In this document: positions 1 to 6,277 of the stretch, one piece after another
Layout: every line of letters starts with the position of its first letter
Numbering within the stretch: the stretch's first letter is position 1
DNA from: Bacteroidales bacterium
GTDB taxonomy: Bacteria; Bacteroidota; Bacteroidia; Bacteroidales; UBA4181
Reading direction: 5' to 3'
NCBI GenBank assembly: GCA_031264715.1
Contig: JAISDP010000142.1
Span: 1 to 16,808 of the forward strand
Length of the DNA stretch: 16,808 nucleotides
Program-made: the position numbers and the translations under genes
The notes under the pieces: generated by a model
What the model saw: the letters and a program-made list of their open reading frames with translations, nothing else
What the model was told of the DNA's origin: nothing
Databases searched by the model: none

Positions 1-546
1 GTAGCCGATAACCTGCACGATTACCTGAACAGCGATCTCTCGGTGTTTGTGTATAATTTCATCGACATACTGTCGCATGCGCGCACCAACGTAGATGTCA
101 TCCGCGACCTGGCAGGCTCCGAGTCGGGCTACCGTTCCATCACCCGCTCATGGATCGAACATTCGTCCATGCTCGACATCATCAAGCAATTGGCCGAAGA
201 AAAAGTGAAACTTGTGATCACTACCGACCACGGATCCATCAATGTATCGAACCCCGTGAAAGTGCTGGGCGACCGCGACAGCTCGTCGAACCTGCGTTAC
301 AAGCAAGGCAAACTGCTCAACTACGAGTCGAAAAATATTTTCGAAATAAAGGACCCGCACAGCATCCGCTTGCCGAAACTCAACGTGAGTACCAGCTACA
401 TCTTCGCCACCAATTGCGATTATATGATCTATCCCAAGAACTATAATTATTATGTGAATTTCTACCGGAATACCTTCCAGCACGGCGGGATTTCGCTCGA
501 AGAGATGATGGCGCCGATCATTGTCCTTAGTCCGATCGGGAGTTAA
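1..546 (+). CDS. porX: PorX-type response regulator with PglZ domain (3' part)
   Basis: Open from the first base of the window in frame 1, so only the last 181 codons are present and the receiver domain lies upstream. The visible part matches the C-terminal PglZ (alkaline-phosphatase-like) domain of PorX. It shows a TTDHGSINVSNP stretch whose Asp-His is a likely metal ligand, a GDRDSSSNLRYKQGKLLNY segment, and an FQHGGISLEEMMAP ending typical of the family. In characterised Bacteroidetes, PorX partners the PorY kinase and regulates type IX secretion genes; its PglZ domain has been reported to have phosphodiesterase activity. Those roles are family knowledge, not visible here. The stop is TAA. 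Another PglZ protein is possible, but the residues around the TDHG motif are very PorX-like. Confidence 0.82.
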   Translation, partial: VADNLHDYLNSDLSVFVYNFIDILSHARTNVDVIRDLAGSESGYRSITRSWIEHSSMLDIIKQLAEEKVKLVITTDHGSINVSNPVKVLGDRDSSSNLRYKQGKLLNYESKNIFEIKDPHSIRLPKLNVSTSYIFATNCDYMIYPKNYNYYVNFYRNTFQHGGISLEEMMAPIIVLSPIGS

Positions 547-612
547 CCGTACCTTTCTTCCGGGGTTGTCTGAAAAGTCTGTTTCCGGCGCGTCTTTTAA
601 CTGTCAATAACT

Positions 613-620
613 TATCTTTG
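613..620 (+). promoter_or_regulatory. -7 box for the SNF2 helicase gene, close to the ATG
   Basis: TATCTTTG fits the Bacteroidetes TAnnTTTG -7 element and ends only four bases before the ATG at 625. With the usual few bases between the -7 box and the transcription start, the message would start at or next to the A of the ATG, so it would be leaderless or nearly so. No convincing -33 TTTG is seen at the standard distance. Confidence 0.55.
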
Positions 621-624
621 CCGC

Positions 625-3558
625 ATGGATAACTTTTTCGCTTTATGCCTCACGGAGCATTACCGGTGGGGATATGTGCTGGCGCCGTATATGCTGGCGC
701 CCCTTGCCGGAAAGGACTGTTTGCTGGTACATGATCCTGTTACGGGCGGCAATCTGGAAAAATACGAAACCCGGCTGACCGCTACACAAATAAAACTGGT
801 TAACTGGATCGATCAGTACTCCGAAAGGGAGATGGCCCGCGTGATGCGCCGCAAAACCAGTCCCGGTGATTTCATGCGGTCGCTTACCGACGAGGCGGTT
901 ACGAAGGAAATACGTCCGTATATCGAACGCCGCCTGCTGCACTGTTTCGACCTGCTGCCCGGAAGCGACATTCCCCTTTACCTGAAAGATACGCCCGAAC
1001 GCGTTTACCCGGAAAACGAAATCCGCTACGGCAACGAACCGGCCGAAGCCGTCTTTAACTTTCATTACCGGCCTGCCGACGGTTTGCGGTATTTCCTTTC
1101 GGTGTACTGCCAGGGCAAAGAAATGTCGCTGTTGGGCAAGCGCCTGATCCCGCTGGTCAGCCAGCCATCGGTGATGCTGCTGGACAATGACCTGCTCCGG
1201 TTCAAGGATATTGACAGTAAAAAGCTGACGCCTTTTGTGGCCAGGAAGCACATTGCCGTCTCCAAACAGGTGGAGGAGAAATATTTCAAAACCTTTGTGA
1301 TCGAAAGTATCCGGAAATTTCGTACGAACGTGCAGGGTTTCGTTATTGCAGACGACGCGCCGGTCCCGGTTGCAGTTGTTTCGCTCGAAAATGACCTGCG
1401 TTACCGCCCGGTGATGGTATTGCGGTTCGAATACGGGCATAAGACGTTCAATGCCGCTACGCCGTCGGAAACGGAGGTGTCGCTCGACATGCGCGACGGG
1501 CAATACACCGTGAAGCGTTTCAGGCGCGACTACGAAACGGAGAAAGCCTTTATCGGCAGTCTTTGCGATCTTGGGTTCTACTATGCCGGCAATTCGATGT
1601 TTTATGCCGACGAAGCATCGGCGCTCACCACCGATACCGGCGATCAGCTGAGCCTGGCCAACCTGGTGGAAAAGCTGAACTCCTTATCGGATGCGCTTGC
1701 TGCCAAGGGTTTCCGTATCGACCAGCATTTCTTTTTGCAAAAGTACTTTACCGGCGCTGTAAAGCTCGAAGTGATGCTAAAGACCGAACGCGACTGGTTC
1801 GATGTGCATGCTGTGGTGCACTTCGGCGGATTCAACATACCGTTCATCAACTTTCGCAGCCATATCCTCCGTCAGGACCGGAATTACACACTCCCCAACG
1901 GCGACGTGCTGATCCTGCCTGCCGAGTGGATGGCCAAATACGCGCAGGCAATGCTTATGGCCGAACATGGCGCGGATACATTACGCCTCAGCAAACGGTA
2001 TTTTACCATTGTGAATGATACTTTTGAAGGTGTCGATAAAAAATACCTTCACAGCATGACGGCCTTATGCAACGTGGATGAAATGGAGCCAGGCGATGCG
2101 CCCGAACGTATACATGCTACGCTCCGCCCATACCAGTTGCAGGGTGTTGCCTGGCTGCGGGTATTGCACGATCACCGGCTTGGCGGCTGCCTGGCCGACG
2201 ACATGGGACTTGGCAAAACCCTGCAAGCGATTACGCTACTGCAATCGGTGCTTGACGACGAAACCGTTTCGAGCCCCGGCCCGGAATCCGAAGCTCGAAC
2301 GGCGCAACCCTCAACGAAGTTTTACTTAAAGTCGTCGCTGGTCGTCATGCCGTCTTCGCTGGTACATAACTGGGCTAACGAAATAAACCGTTTTGCGCCG
2401 CATCTCAAGGTTTTGAAATACGTTGGCCCTGACAGGCAGAATCATCATACCAATTTCGCGGAATATCATATTGTGTTAACTACCTATGGCGTGCTGCGCA
2501 ACGATGCGGAAATCCTGCGCAAATATCATTTCCTGTATGCTATCCTGGATGAAGCGCAATATATCCGTAATCCCGAATCGGCTACCTGCCAGTCGGCCAT
2601 GCTGATTGAAGCCGATCATTACCTTACCCTTTCGGGAACACCAGTGGAGAATACGCTTACCGACCTTTGGGCGCAGATGAATTTCCTGAACCGTGGTTTG
2701 TTGGGCGACTTGAATTTTTTCAGGACACATTTCTCCATTCCTGTCGAGAAGCATAACGACGAAACTGCCCGTACCCGTTTGCAACGACTGGTACAACCAT
2801 TCCTGCTGCGGCGCACCAAACAGGAGGTGACCCCGGAGTTGCCCGAATTGACTGAATTGGTGCGCTATTGCGAAATGACCGATATGCAACGCAGTATCTA
2901 CGAAGAAGAAAAGTCGAAGATGCGGAACGAGATTATCGAAAGTATCGAAGAACAGGGTGTGGAAAAGTCAGGCATGATGGTATTGCGGGCATTGGGTCGT
3001 TTGCGGCAATTAGCAATTCACCCTGCCATGATCCATCCCGGTTATGCAGCTGATTCCGGTAAGTTCGACCAGATTGTGGAAAGCTTGGACAACCTGCGCA
3101 GCGAAGGTCACAAAGCGTTGTTGTTCTCGTCGTTCACCAAACATTTGGATATGGTTGCAGCGCGCCTTCAAACGGAAAACATACCGTATGCCATGCTCAC
3201 CGGGAAGACGCGCAACCGCGAGGAAGTAATAGACCGGTTCAACCAGTGTCCCGATGTCCCGTTCTTCCTGATTTCACTCAAAGCCGGAGGCGTTGGCCTC
3301 AACCTGACAGCTGCCGATTACGTTTTCCTGCTTGATCCCTGGTGGAACCCGGCCGCCGAACGACAGGCCATCAGCCGTACGCACCGCATCGGGCAAACCG
3401 GCAAAGTTTTTGCTTACCGGATGATTACTTCCGACACCATTGAAGAAAAAATACTGCAATTACAGGAGAAGAAATTGGAATTGGCTGATATTCTTTCCCG
3501 GTCGGCCAACCCGTTCCGCAACATGACCGCTGAAAATGTGATGGAACTGTTCGAGTAG
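625..3558 (+). CDS. SNF2-family DEAD/DEAH-box ATPase (helicase-like)
   Basis: A 977-residue protein. Residues 1 to about 490 form the variable N-terminal region seen in bacterial SNF2 proteins. The two RecA-like lobes follow, with Walker A DMGLGKT (526-532), DEAQ box (642-645), motif III LSGTP (669-673), motif V SLKAGGVGLNLTAAD (884-898) and motif VI ending RTHRIGQ (918-924). All catalytic motifs are intact, so an ATP-driven DNA translocase acting on protein-DNA complexes is expected; the specific substrate is unknown. A low-complexity Ser/Pro/Glu linker (about 544-567) separates motifs I and Ia. The ATG at 625 is chosen because a -7 box sits just upstream. The stop codon TAG lies inside a 14-base copy of the 3' end of the tRNA-Arg gene located 1.1 kb away, so the 3' boundary may have been shaped by an insertion. 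Confidence 0.93.
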   Translation: MDNFFALCLTEHYRWGYVLAPYMLAPLAGKDCLLVHDPVTGGNLEKYETRLTATQIKLVNWIDQYSEREMARVMRRKTSPGDFMRSLTDEAVTKEIRPYIERRLLHCFDLLPGSDIPLYLKDTPERVYPENEIRYGNEPAEAVFNFHYRPADGLRYFLSVYCQGKEMSLLGKRLIPLVSQPSVMLLDNDLLRFKDIDSKKLTPFVARKHIAVSKQVEEKYFKTFVIESIRKFRTNVQGFVIADDAPVPVAVVSLENDLRYRPVMVLRFEYGHKTFNAATPSETEVSLDMRDGQYTVKRFRRDYETEKAFIGSLCDLGFYYAGNSMFYADEASALTTDTGDQLSLANLVEKLNSLSDALAAKGFRIDQHFFLQKYFTGAVKLEVMLKTERDWFDVHAVVHFGGFNIPFINFRSHILRQDRNYTLPNGDVLILPAEWMAKYAQAMLMAEHGADTLRLSKRYFTIVNDTFEGVDKKYLHSMTALCNVDEMEPGDAPERIHATLRPYQLQGVAWLRVLHDHRLGGCLADDMGLGKTLQAITLLQSVLDDETVSSPGPESEARTAQPSTKFYLKSSLVVMPSSLVHNWANEINRFAPHLKVLKYVGPDRQNHHTNFAEYHIVLTTYGVLRNDAEILRKYHFLYAILDEAQYIRNPESATCQSAMLIEADHYLTLSGTPVENTLTDLWAQMNFLNRGLLGDLNFFRTHFSIPVEKHNDETARTRLQRLVQPFLLRRTKQEVTPELPELTELVRYCEMTDMQRSIYEEEKSKMRNEIIESIEEQGVEKSGMMVLRALGRLRQLAIHPAMIHPGYAADSGKFDQIVESLDNLRSEGHKALLFSSFTKHLDMVAARLQTENIPYAMLTGKTRNREEVIDRFNQCPDVPFFLISLKAGGVGLNLTAADYVFLLDPWWNPAAERQAISRTHRIGQTGKVFAYRMITSDTIEEKILQLQEKKLELADILSRSANPFRNMTAENVMELFE

Positions 3559-3568
3559 TCCGGACGGG
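3555..3568 (+). repeat. Direct copy of tRNA-Arg 3' end (candidate attR/attL)
   Basis: GTAGTCCGGACGGG is identical to 4676-4689, which is the last 13 bases of the tRNA-Arg gene plus one flanking base. The match continues through TTC if one G is skipped. Both copies have the same orientation. The tRNA is on the minus strand, so an element integrated at its 3' end would extend leftwards to exactly this kind of distal copy. It also contains the TAG stop of the SNF2 gene. Confidence 0.6.
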
Positions 3569-3645
3569 TTCAGGTCGGTTATTTTGGTTTGCTCATAACC
3601 TACTTAACAGTATGTTCTTGCAATGATACAAAAGTACACAAACCG

Positions 3646-3662
3646 ATGATTTAATTTTTAAA
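3646..3662 (+). repeat. 17-base AT-rich repeat, copy 1
   Basis: ATGATTTAATTTTTAAA occurs here and again at 4447-4463, where it overlaps the hicB start codon. The exact 17-base identity in one island suggests a duplicated gene start or upstream region, but the low complexity weakens the case. Confidence 0.45.
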
Positions 3663-3783
3663 ATAAAATATATTTTATGGATTTGTATTGTACAAAATAG
3701 CTGTATTTCAGCATGTGGTCACAATTATATCGAGGTTGTAATGTTTGACGTTTCTAAAAACCTCGTGCTTACCTTCATTTTGA

Positions 3784-3806
3784 ACTGTCAAGTATTCCTT
3801 GACTGT
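3784..3806. other. Hairpin downstream of hicA
   Basis: Arms GTCAAG (3787-3792) and CTTGAC (3798-3803) enclose a 5-base loop, and two outer pairs flank one mismatch. It lies about 25 bases beyond the hicA stop codon on the minus strand. No T-run follows, so it may protect a 3' end rather than terminate transcription. A second, weaker inverted repeat, CGAGGTT/AACCTCG, lies at 3731-3765. Confidence 0.35.
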
Positions 3807-3829
3807 TGCCAAATATCATGGACGACCAT

Positions 3830-4078
3830 TTATGACGGTCTAACATCAAACAAGATATTGAAAAACTCCTGTCTGGTTAACCCAAGAGTCCGCAAGTTGT
3901 TTTTAATGATAAATTCCGGGACAGGCTCTTTGTGTGTTTGGAAGACAACCGGCCTCGGCAAATCTTGCCTTGACCACTTTTCATGTCCGGCCTGCGTTCC
4001 TATGCAGTTACATCCGGCCTTTTCTAAAAACTCTCTGAAATCAGCAGTGGAAACATTCGATAATTTATGTGTTGACAC
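3830..4078 (-). CDS. hicA: HicA-family toxin (putative mRNA interferase)
   Basis: An 82-residue protein of normal HicA size. It has a small double-stranded-RNA-binding-like fold pattern: a first helix (about 11-21), then a QAGHEKWSR turn with the candidate catalytic His32, then RPVVFQTH and a PVPEFIIKNNLRTLGL helix near the C-terminus. Family members cleave mRNA and are held inactive by HicB. The start is GTG at 4078, because there is no in-frame ATG; it overlaps the end of hicB by 14 bases, implying translational coupling. The gene order antitoxin then toxin is one of the two known for hic loci. The GHEKW variant of the motif differs from the commoner GSH form, so the call is family-level and activity is untested. 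The plus-strand reading frame over the same DNA is not convincing. Confidence 0.75.
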   Translation of the reverse strand: MSTHKLSNVSTADFREFLEKAGCNCIGTQAGHEKWSRQDLPRPVVFQTHKEPVPEFIIKNNLRTLGLTRQEFFNILFDVRPS

Positions 4079-4448
4079 TGGGTAATTGAACTTCCTTGTT
4101 AAACTTTTTAAAATTCCGATTATTAACTATGCTCTTAAATTGCCTGTTATGCCTGAGCAGAAAGTCAAAGTCCGGAGATTTTATCCGGCGGGTATTTACA
4201 GACCATCCGTGAGACTCCAGGTCTTTCAGTAAAGTCCCTTTGTCTGTCGTATAGTTGATATATATATTAAGCACCTGGGAAAAAGACTCTCCCGCTTCTG
4301 CCTCGCTGTCCCCGTATCCGGTCAAATCCAGTGCGGGACAATACATAAAGCAAACATGATCCTCCTCAAAGGAGATCAATGTCAACTCTGTTTTTATGGT
4401 CGAGTCCTTATTTGAAAACTCTGCCCTTAAATGAAGTCTGTTGCCCAT
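4065..4448 (-). CDS. hicB: HicB-family antitoxin
   Basis: A 127-residue protein. Residues 22-70 show the HicB RNase-H-like pattern: a beta strand, then YCPALDLTGYGDSEAEA (36-52), then an amphipathic helix typical of the antitoxin fold. HicB proteins bind and block HicA and usually autoregulate through a C-terminal HTH or ribbon-helix-helix. Here residues 85-127 are basic (RRIKSPDF, RHNRQFKS, FKKFNK) without an obvious HTH, so DNA binding is uncertain. ATG at 4448 is the first codon after a clear upstream control region with palindromes. It overlaps hicA by 14 bases. The gene is more AT-rich than its neighbours, in line with transfer inside the tRNA-bounded segment. Confidence 0.75.
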   Translation of the reverse strand: MGNRLHLRAEFSNKDSTIKTELTLISFEEDHVCFMYCPALDLTGYGDSEAEAGESFSQVLNIYINYTTDKGTLLKDLESHGWSVNTRRIKSPDFDFLLRHNRQFKSIVNNRNFKKFNKEVQLPSVNT

Positions 4449-4463
4449 GATTTAATTTTTAAA
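4447..4463 (+). repeat. 17-base AT-rich repeat, copy 2
   Basis: Identical to 3646-3662. It forms the 5' leader immediately before the hicB ATG and includes two bases of that codon. Confidence 0.45.
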
Positions 4464-4471
4464 CAAAAACA

Positions 4472-4499
4472 CAAAATTATTTTTCCAAGCACAAAACTA
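4472..4499 (-). promoter_or_regulatory. Candidate hicBA promoter (two -7 boxes)
   Basis: On the minus strand TAGTTTTG (4499-4492) and TAATTTTG (4479-4472) both fit TAnnTTTG. No TTTG sits at the ideal distance for either. The palindromic operator candidate lies directly upstream of the first. Confidence 0.4.
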
Positions 4500-4500
4500 C

Positions 4501-4529
4501 TTGCGTAAGCAAACCAAAAGTTTACGCAA
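4501..4529. promoter_or_regulatory. Candidate hicBA operator: inverted repeat
   Basis: TTGCGTAA (4501-4508) and TTACGCAA (4522-4529) are perfect inverted 8-mers with centres 21 bases apart, about two helical turns. The left arm is also half of a near-palindrome, TTGCGTAAGCAA. The position next to the -7 boxes suits autorepression by the HicB-HicA complex; binding is inferred. Confidence 0.5.
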
Positions 4530-4676
4530 ATAGAAGCAGCAAAGTTAACCAATATGTCAACAATTGATATGCAATTTTACAATAAATATGGTTTTTATTG
4601 CAGGAAACGCCTAAAAAATTTTCGCTATAAATTAGAAAAGCCCAATCAAAATGGCTTTTACCTGATTTTACAACCG

Positions 4677-4750
4677 TAGTCCGGACGGGGTTCGAACCCA
4701 TGACCTACTGCTTAGAAGGCAGTTGCTCTATCCAGCTGAGCTACCGGACC
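4677..4750 (-). tRNA. tRNA-Arg (anticodon TCT)
   Basis: A full cloverleaf of 74 bases on the minus strand. The acceptor GGTCCGG pairs with CCGGACT (a G-T pair at 1-72), followed by T8 A9, a 4-base-pair D stem GCTC/GAGC, anticodon stem ACTGC/GCAGT around loop CTTCTAA, variable loop AGGTC, T stem ATGGG/CCCGT with loop TTCGAAC, and discriminator A73. No CCA is encoded. The anticodon TCT reads AGA and, by wobble, AGG. Its 3' end is the apparent target of the island to the left. Confidence 0.95.
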
Positions 4751-4762
4751 GGAAAAACGTTA

Positions 4763-4770
4763 CAAAGATA
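4763..4770 (-). promoter_or_regulatory. -7 box for tRNA-Arg
   Basis: TATCTTTG on the minus strand matches TAnnTTTG and lies 12 bases upstream of the mature tRNA 5' end. No clear -33 box is seen. Confidence 0.6.
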
Positions 4771-4818
4771 TACAAAAAATCAAACTTGGAATTAAAATCT
4801 CAATTGATGGGTACAATT

Positions 4819-4889
4819 CAAATTGTCGCATCACGCCGCAGGCGTCCAATTTGGATAACCCCGTGCAAGCCGAAGGCGCAGCTCGGGGT
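4819..4889. repeat. Twin-hairpin intergenic repeat
   Basis: Two adjacent stem-loops. The first has outer arms CAAATTG/CAATTTG and inner arms ACGCC/GGCGT around a 3-base loop. The second (4858-4889) has outer arms ACCCCG/CGGGGT and a GC-rich imperfect inner stem. They are GC-rich islands in an AT-rich spacer and have the look of a dispersed REP- or MITE-like family, but only one copy is visible here. Confidence 0.5.
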
Positions 4890-4956
4890 AGAGGTCAATA
4901 TCTATTGGCTAATATCCAATTTATTTATGATTATCAATAATTACAATATTTTCTTG

Positions 4957-4964
4957 TACTTTTG
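4957..4964 (+). promoter_or_regulatory. -7 box for panC
   Basis: TACTTTTG matches TAnnTTTG, 25 bases before the chosen ATG at 4990. No matching -33 box is clear. Confidence 0.5.
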
Positions 4965-4989
4965 TTGCGAAGATTAGTTATTGACGGAT

Positions 4990-5826
4990 ATGGAAGTTAT
5001 TGAAACAAAGGAAGCGCTAACCCAAGCGCTTCAATCCTGTCGGGACAGCCGTATCAGCATTGGTTTTGTACCCACAATGGGGGCATTGCATCCGGGGCAT
5101 ATTTCGCTCGTGGAGCAGTGTCGTAAGGAGAATAGTATGGTCGTAGTAAGTATTTTTGTGAATCCCACACAGTTTAATGATCAGAGCGATCTGGCCAATT
5201 ATCCGCGTACGCTGGAGGAGGATTTGTACAAGCTATCATCGGTAGGGTGTAATTATGCATTTGCACCGTCGGTTAAGGAAATGTATCCCGAAGAGGATAC
5301 CCGGAAGTTCGATTTCGGGATGCTTGATAAGGTGATGGAAGGAGTGCACCGCCCCGGCCATTTCAACGGTGTGGCGCAGATCGTTAGCAGGTTGTTCGAT
5401 GCAGTGCAGCCGGATAAGGCGTATTTCGGCGAAAAGGATTTCCAGCAATTAGCGATCATACGCCGTATGGTTGCCATGATGAATTATCCCGTACAGATTG
5501 TCGGCTGTTCCATTGTGCGCGAAGCTGACGGGCTGGCTATGAGTTCGCGCAACATGCGTCTTACGCCCGAACAGAGGCAAAATGTCCCGGCAATTGCTCA
5601 TACCTTGCTGGCGTGCAAGGAAAAGATCGGCTGCATGTCCTTGGATGAACTGAAAAACTGGGTAGTAGACCGGATCAATAATACACCCGGCCTGCAAACC
5701 GAATATTTCGATATTGTAGACCGCGACAGTTTGCAACCGGCATCGGAATATAAGGAAAACGCCTTGCAGGGCTGTATTGCCGTGCATGTGGGGACTGTCC
5801 GCCTGATAGACAATATACGCTTATAA
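4990..5826 (+). CDS. panC: Pantoate--beta-alanine ligase (pantothenate synthetase)
   Basis: A 278-residue cytosolic enzyme that joins pantoate and beta-alanine with ATP to make pantothenate, the coenzyme A precursor. Family motifs are intact: PTMGALHPGH (28-37) with the HIGH-like nucleotide-binding turn, FVNPTQFN (56-63), EGVHRPGHFNGV (117-128), GEKDFQQL (147-154) and MSSRN (184-188). The length is normal. I start at the ATG at 4990 rather than the in-frame TTG at 4981, because the -7 box at 4957-4964 then leaves a normal leader and the family N-terminus aligns. The gene is followed after 97 bases by panD, which supplies beta-alanine, so the two form a functional pair. Confidence 0.95.
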   Translation: MEVIETKEALTQALQSCRDSRISIGFVPTMGALHPGHISLVEQCRKENSMVVVSIFVNPTQFNDQSDLANYPRTLEEDLYKLSSVGCNYAFAPSVKEMYPEEDTRKFDFGMLDKVMEGVHRPGHFNGVAQIVSRLFDAVQPDKAYFGEKDFQQLAIIRRMVAMMNYPVQIVGCSIVREADGLAMSSRNMRLTPEQRQNVPAIAHTLLACKEKIGCMSLDELKNWVVDRINNTPGLQTEYFDIVDRDSLQPASEYKENALQGCIAVHVGTVRLIDNIRL

Positions 5827-5916
5827 CGTTCATGGCATCTGAACGTTCATAACGTACATTATATGTTGTAAGCGTCCAAATGTTATCAACGTTATAACGT
5901 TCAAACGTTATAAACG
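5825..5916. repeat. AACGTT palindrome cluster between panC and panD
   Basis: Five copies of the palindrome AACGTT start at 5825, 5842, 5888, 5896 and 5904. AACGTTCAT is directly repeated 17 bases apart (5825-5833, 5842-5850). A 14-base perfect palindrome covers 5888-5901. TTATAACGTT and AACGTTATAA (5892-5913) form 10-base inverted arms separated by CA. It fills almost the whole panC-panD gap and touches the panC stop codon. Confidence 0.7.
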
Positions 5917-5923
5917 CTTTAAT

Positions 5924-6277
5924 ATGCAAATTGAAATCTTAAAATCGAAAATACACAGAGTAACTGTAATTGAAGCCAACTTGAACTATATCGGAAGTAT
6001 CACCATCGACGAAGACCTGATGGATGCCGCCCACCTGATAGAGTTCGAAAAAGTATCGATAGTGGGCATTAACAATGGCGAGCGGTTCGATACTTATGTG
6101 ATCAAAGGCGGTCGCGGTACAGGCGTTATCTGCCTCAACGGACCGGCAGCCCGCAAGGTGGCCGTGGGCGACATTGTGATCATCATGTCTTATGCTTCGA
6201 TGGATTTTGATGAAGCCAAAACTTTCAAACCCCACATTATTTTCCCGGACACCGCAACCAATAAACTGGTCAAATAG
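5924..6277 (+). CDS. panD: Aspartate 1-decarboxylase proenzyme
   Basis: A 117-residue pyruvoyl-dependent enzyme that makes beta-alanine from L-aspartate for PanC. The proenzyme self-cleaves between Gly24 and Ser25 in YIGSITID, giving the pyruvoyl group on the larger chain; that dipeptide is present at the normal position. The KSKIHRVTV segment (7-15), Tyr57 within FDTYVIKGGRG and the NGPAAR turn are family-typical. The ATG at 5924 is the only sensible start. Its stop TAG shares its last base with the GTG start of the next gene, indicating tight coupling with the flippase-like protein. Whether transcription continues from panC through the palindrome cluster is not shown. Confidence 0.95.
   Translation: MQIEILKSKIHRVTVIEANLNYIGSITIDEDLMDAAHLIEFEKVSIVGINNGERFDTYVIKGGRGTGVICLNGPAARKVAVGDIVIIMSYASMDFDEAKTFKPHIIFPDTATNKLVK

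Larger units (their letters stand above)
3569..4676. mobile_element. Small tRNA-bounded island carrying hicBA (inferred)
   Basis: An AT-rich segment between the two copies of the tRNA-Arg 3' end. It holds only the hicB-hicA pair and non-coding DNA, with no integrase or transposase. I infer a remnant of an integrative element, or a tiny passenger mobilised in trans. The alternative is a duplicated tRNA fragment unrelated to insertion. The repeat and the composition change are seen; the mobility is inferred. Confidence 0.4.

Noticed and set aside
643..1503. 286-codon minus-strand frame inside the SNF2 gene
   Set aside because: Shadow of a well-supported gene; the translation has no recognisable motif and no promoter.
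3731..3765. Terminator for hicA
   Set aside because: CGAGGTT/AACCTCG pair, but the loop is 21 bases and no T-run follows on either strand.
3741..4085. 114-codon plus-strand frame opposite hicA
   Set aside because: It lies over the hicA and hicB reading frames, has no family resemblance, and the minus-strand pair has the correct order, overlap, sizes and motifs.
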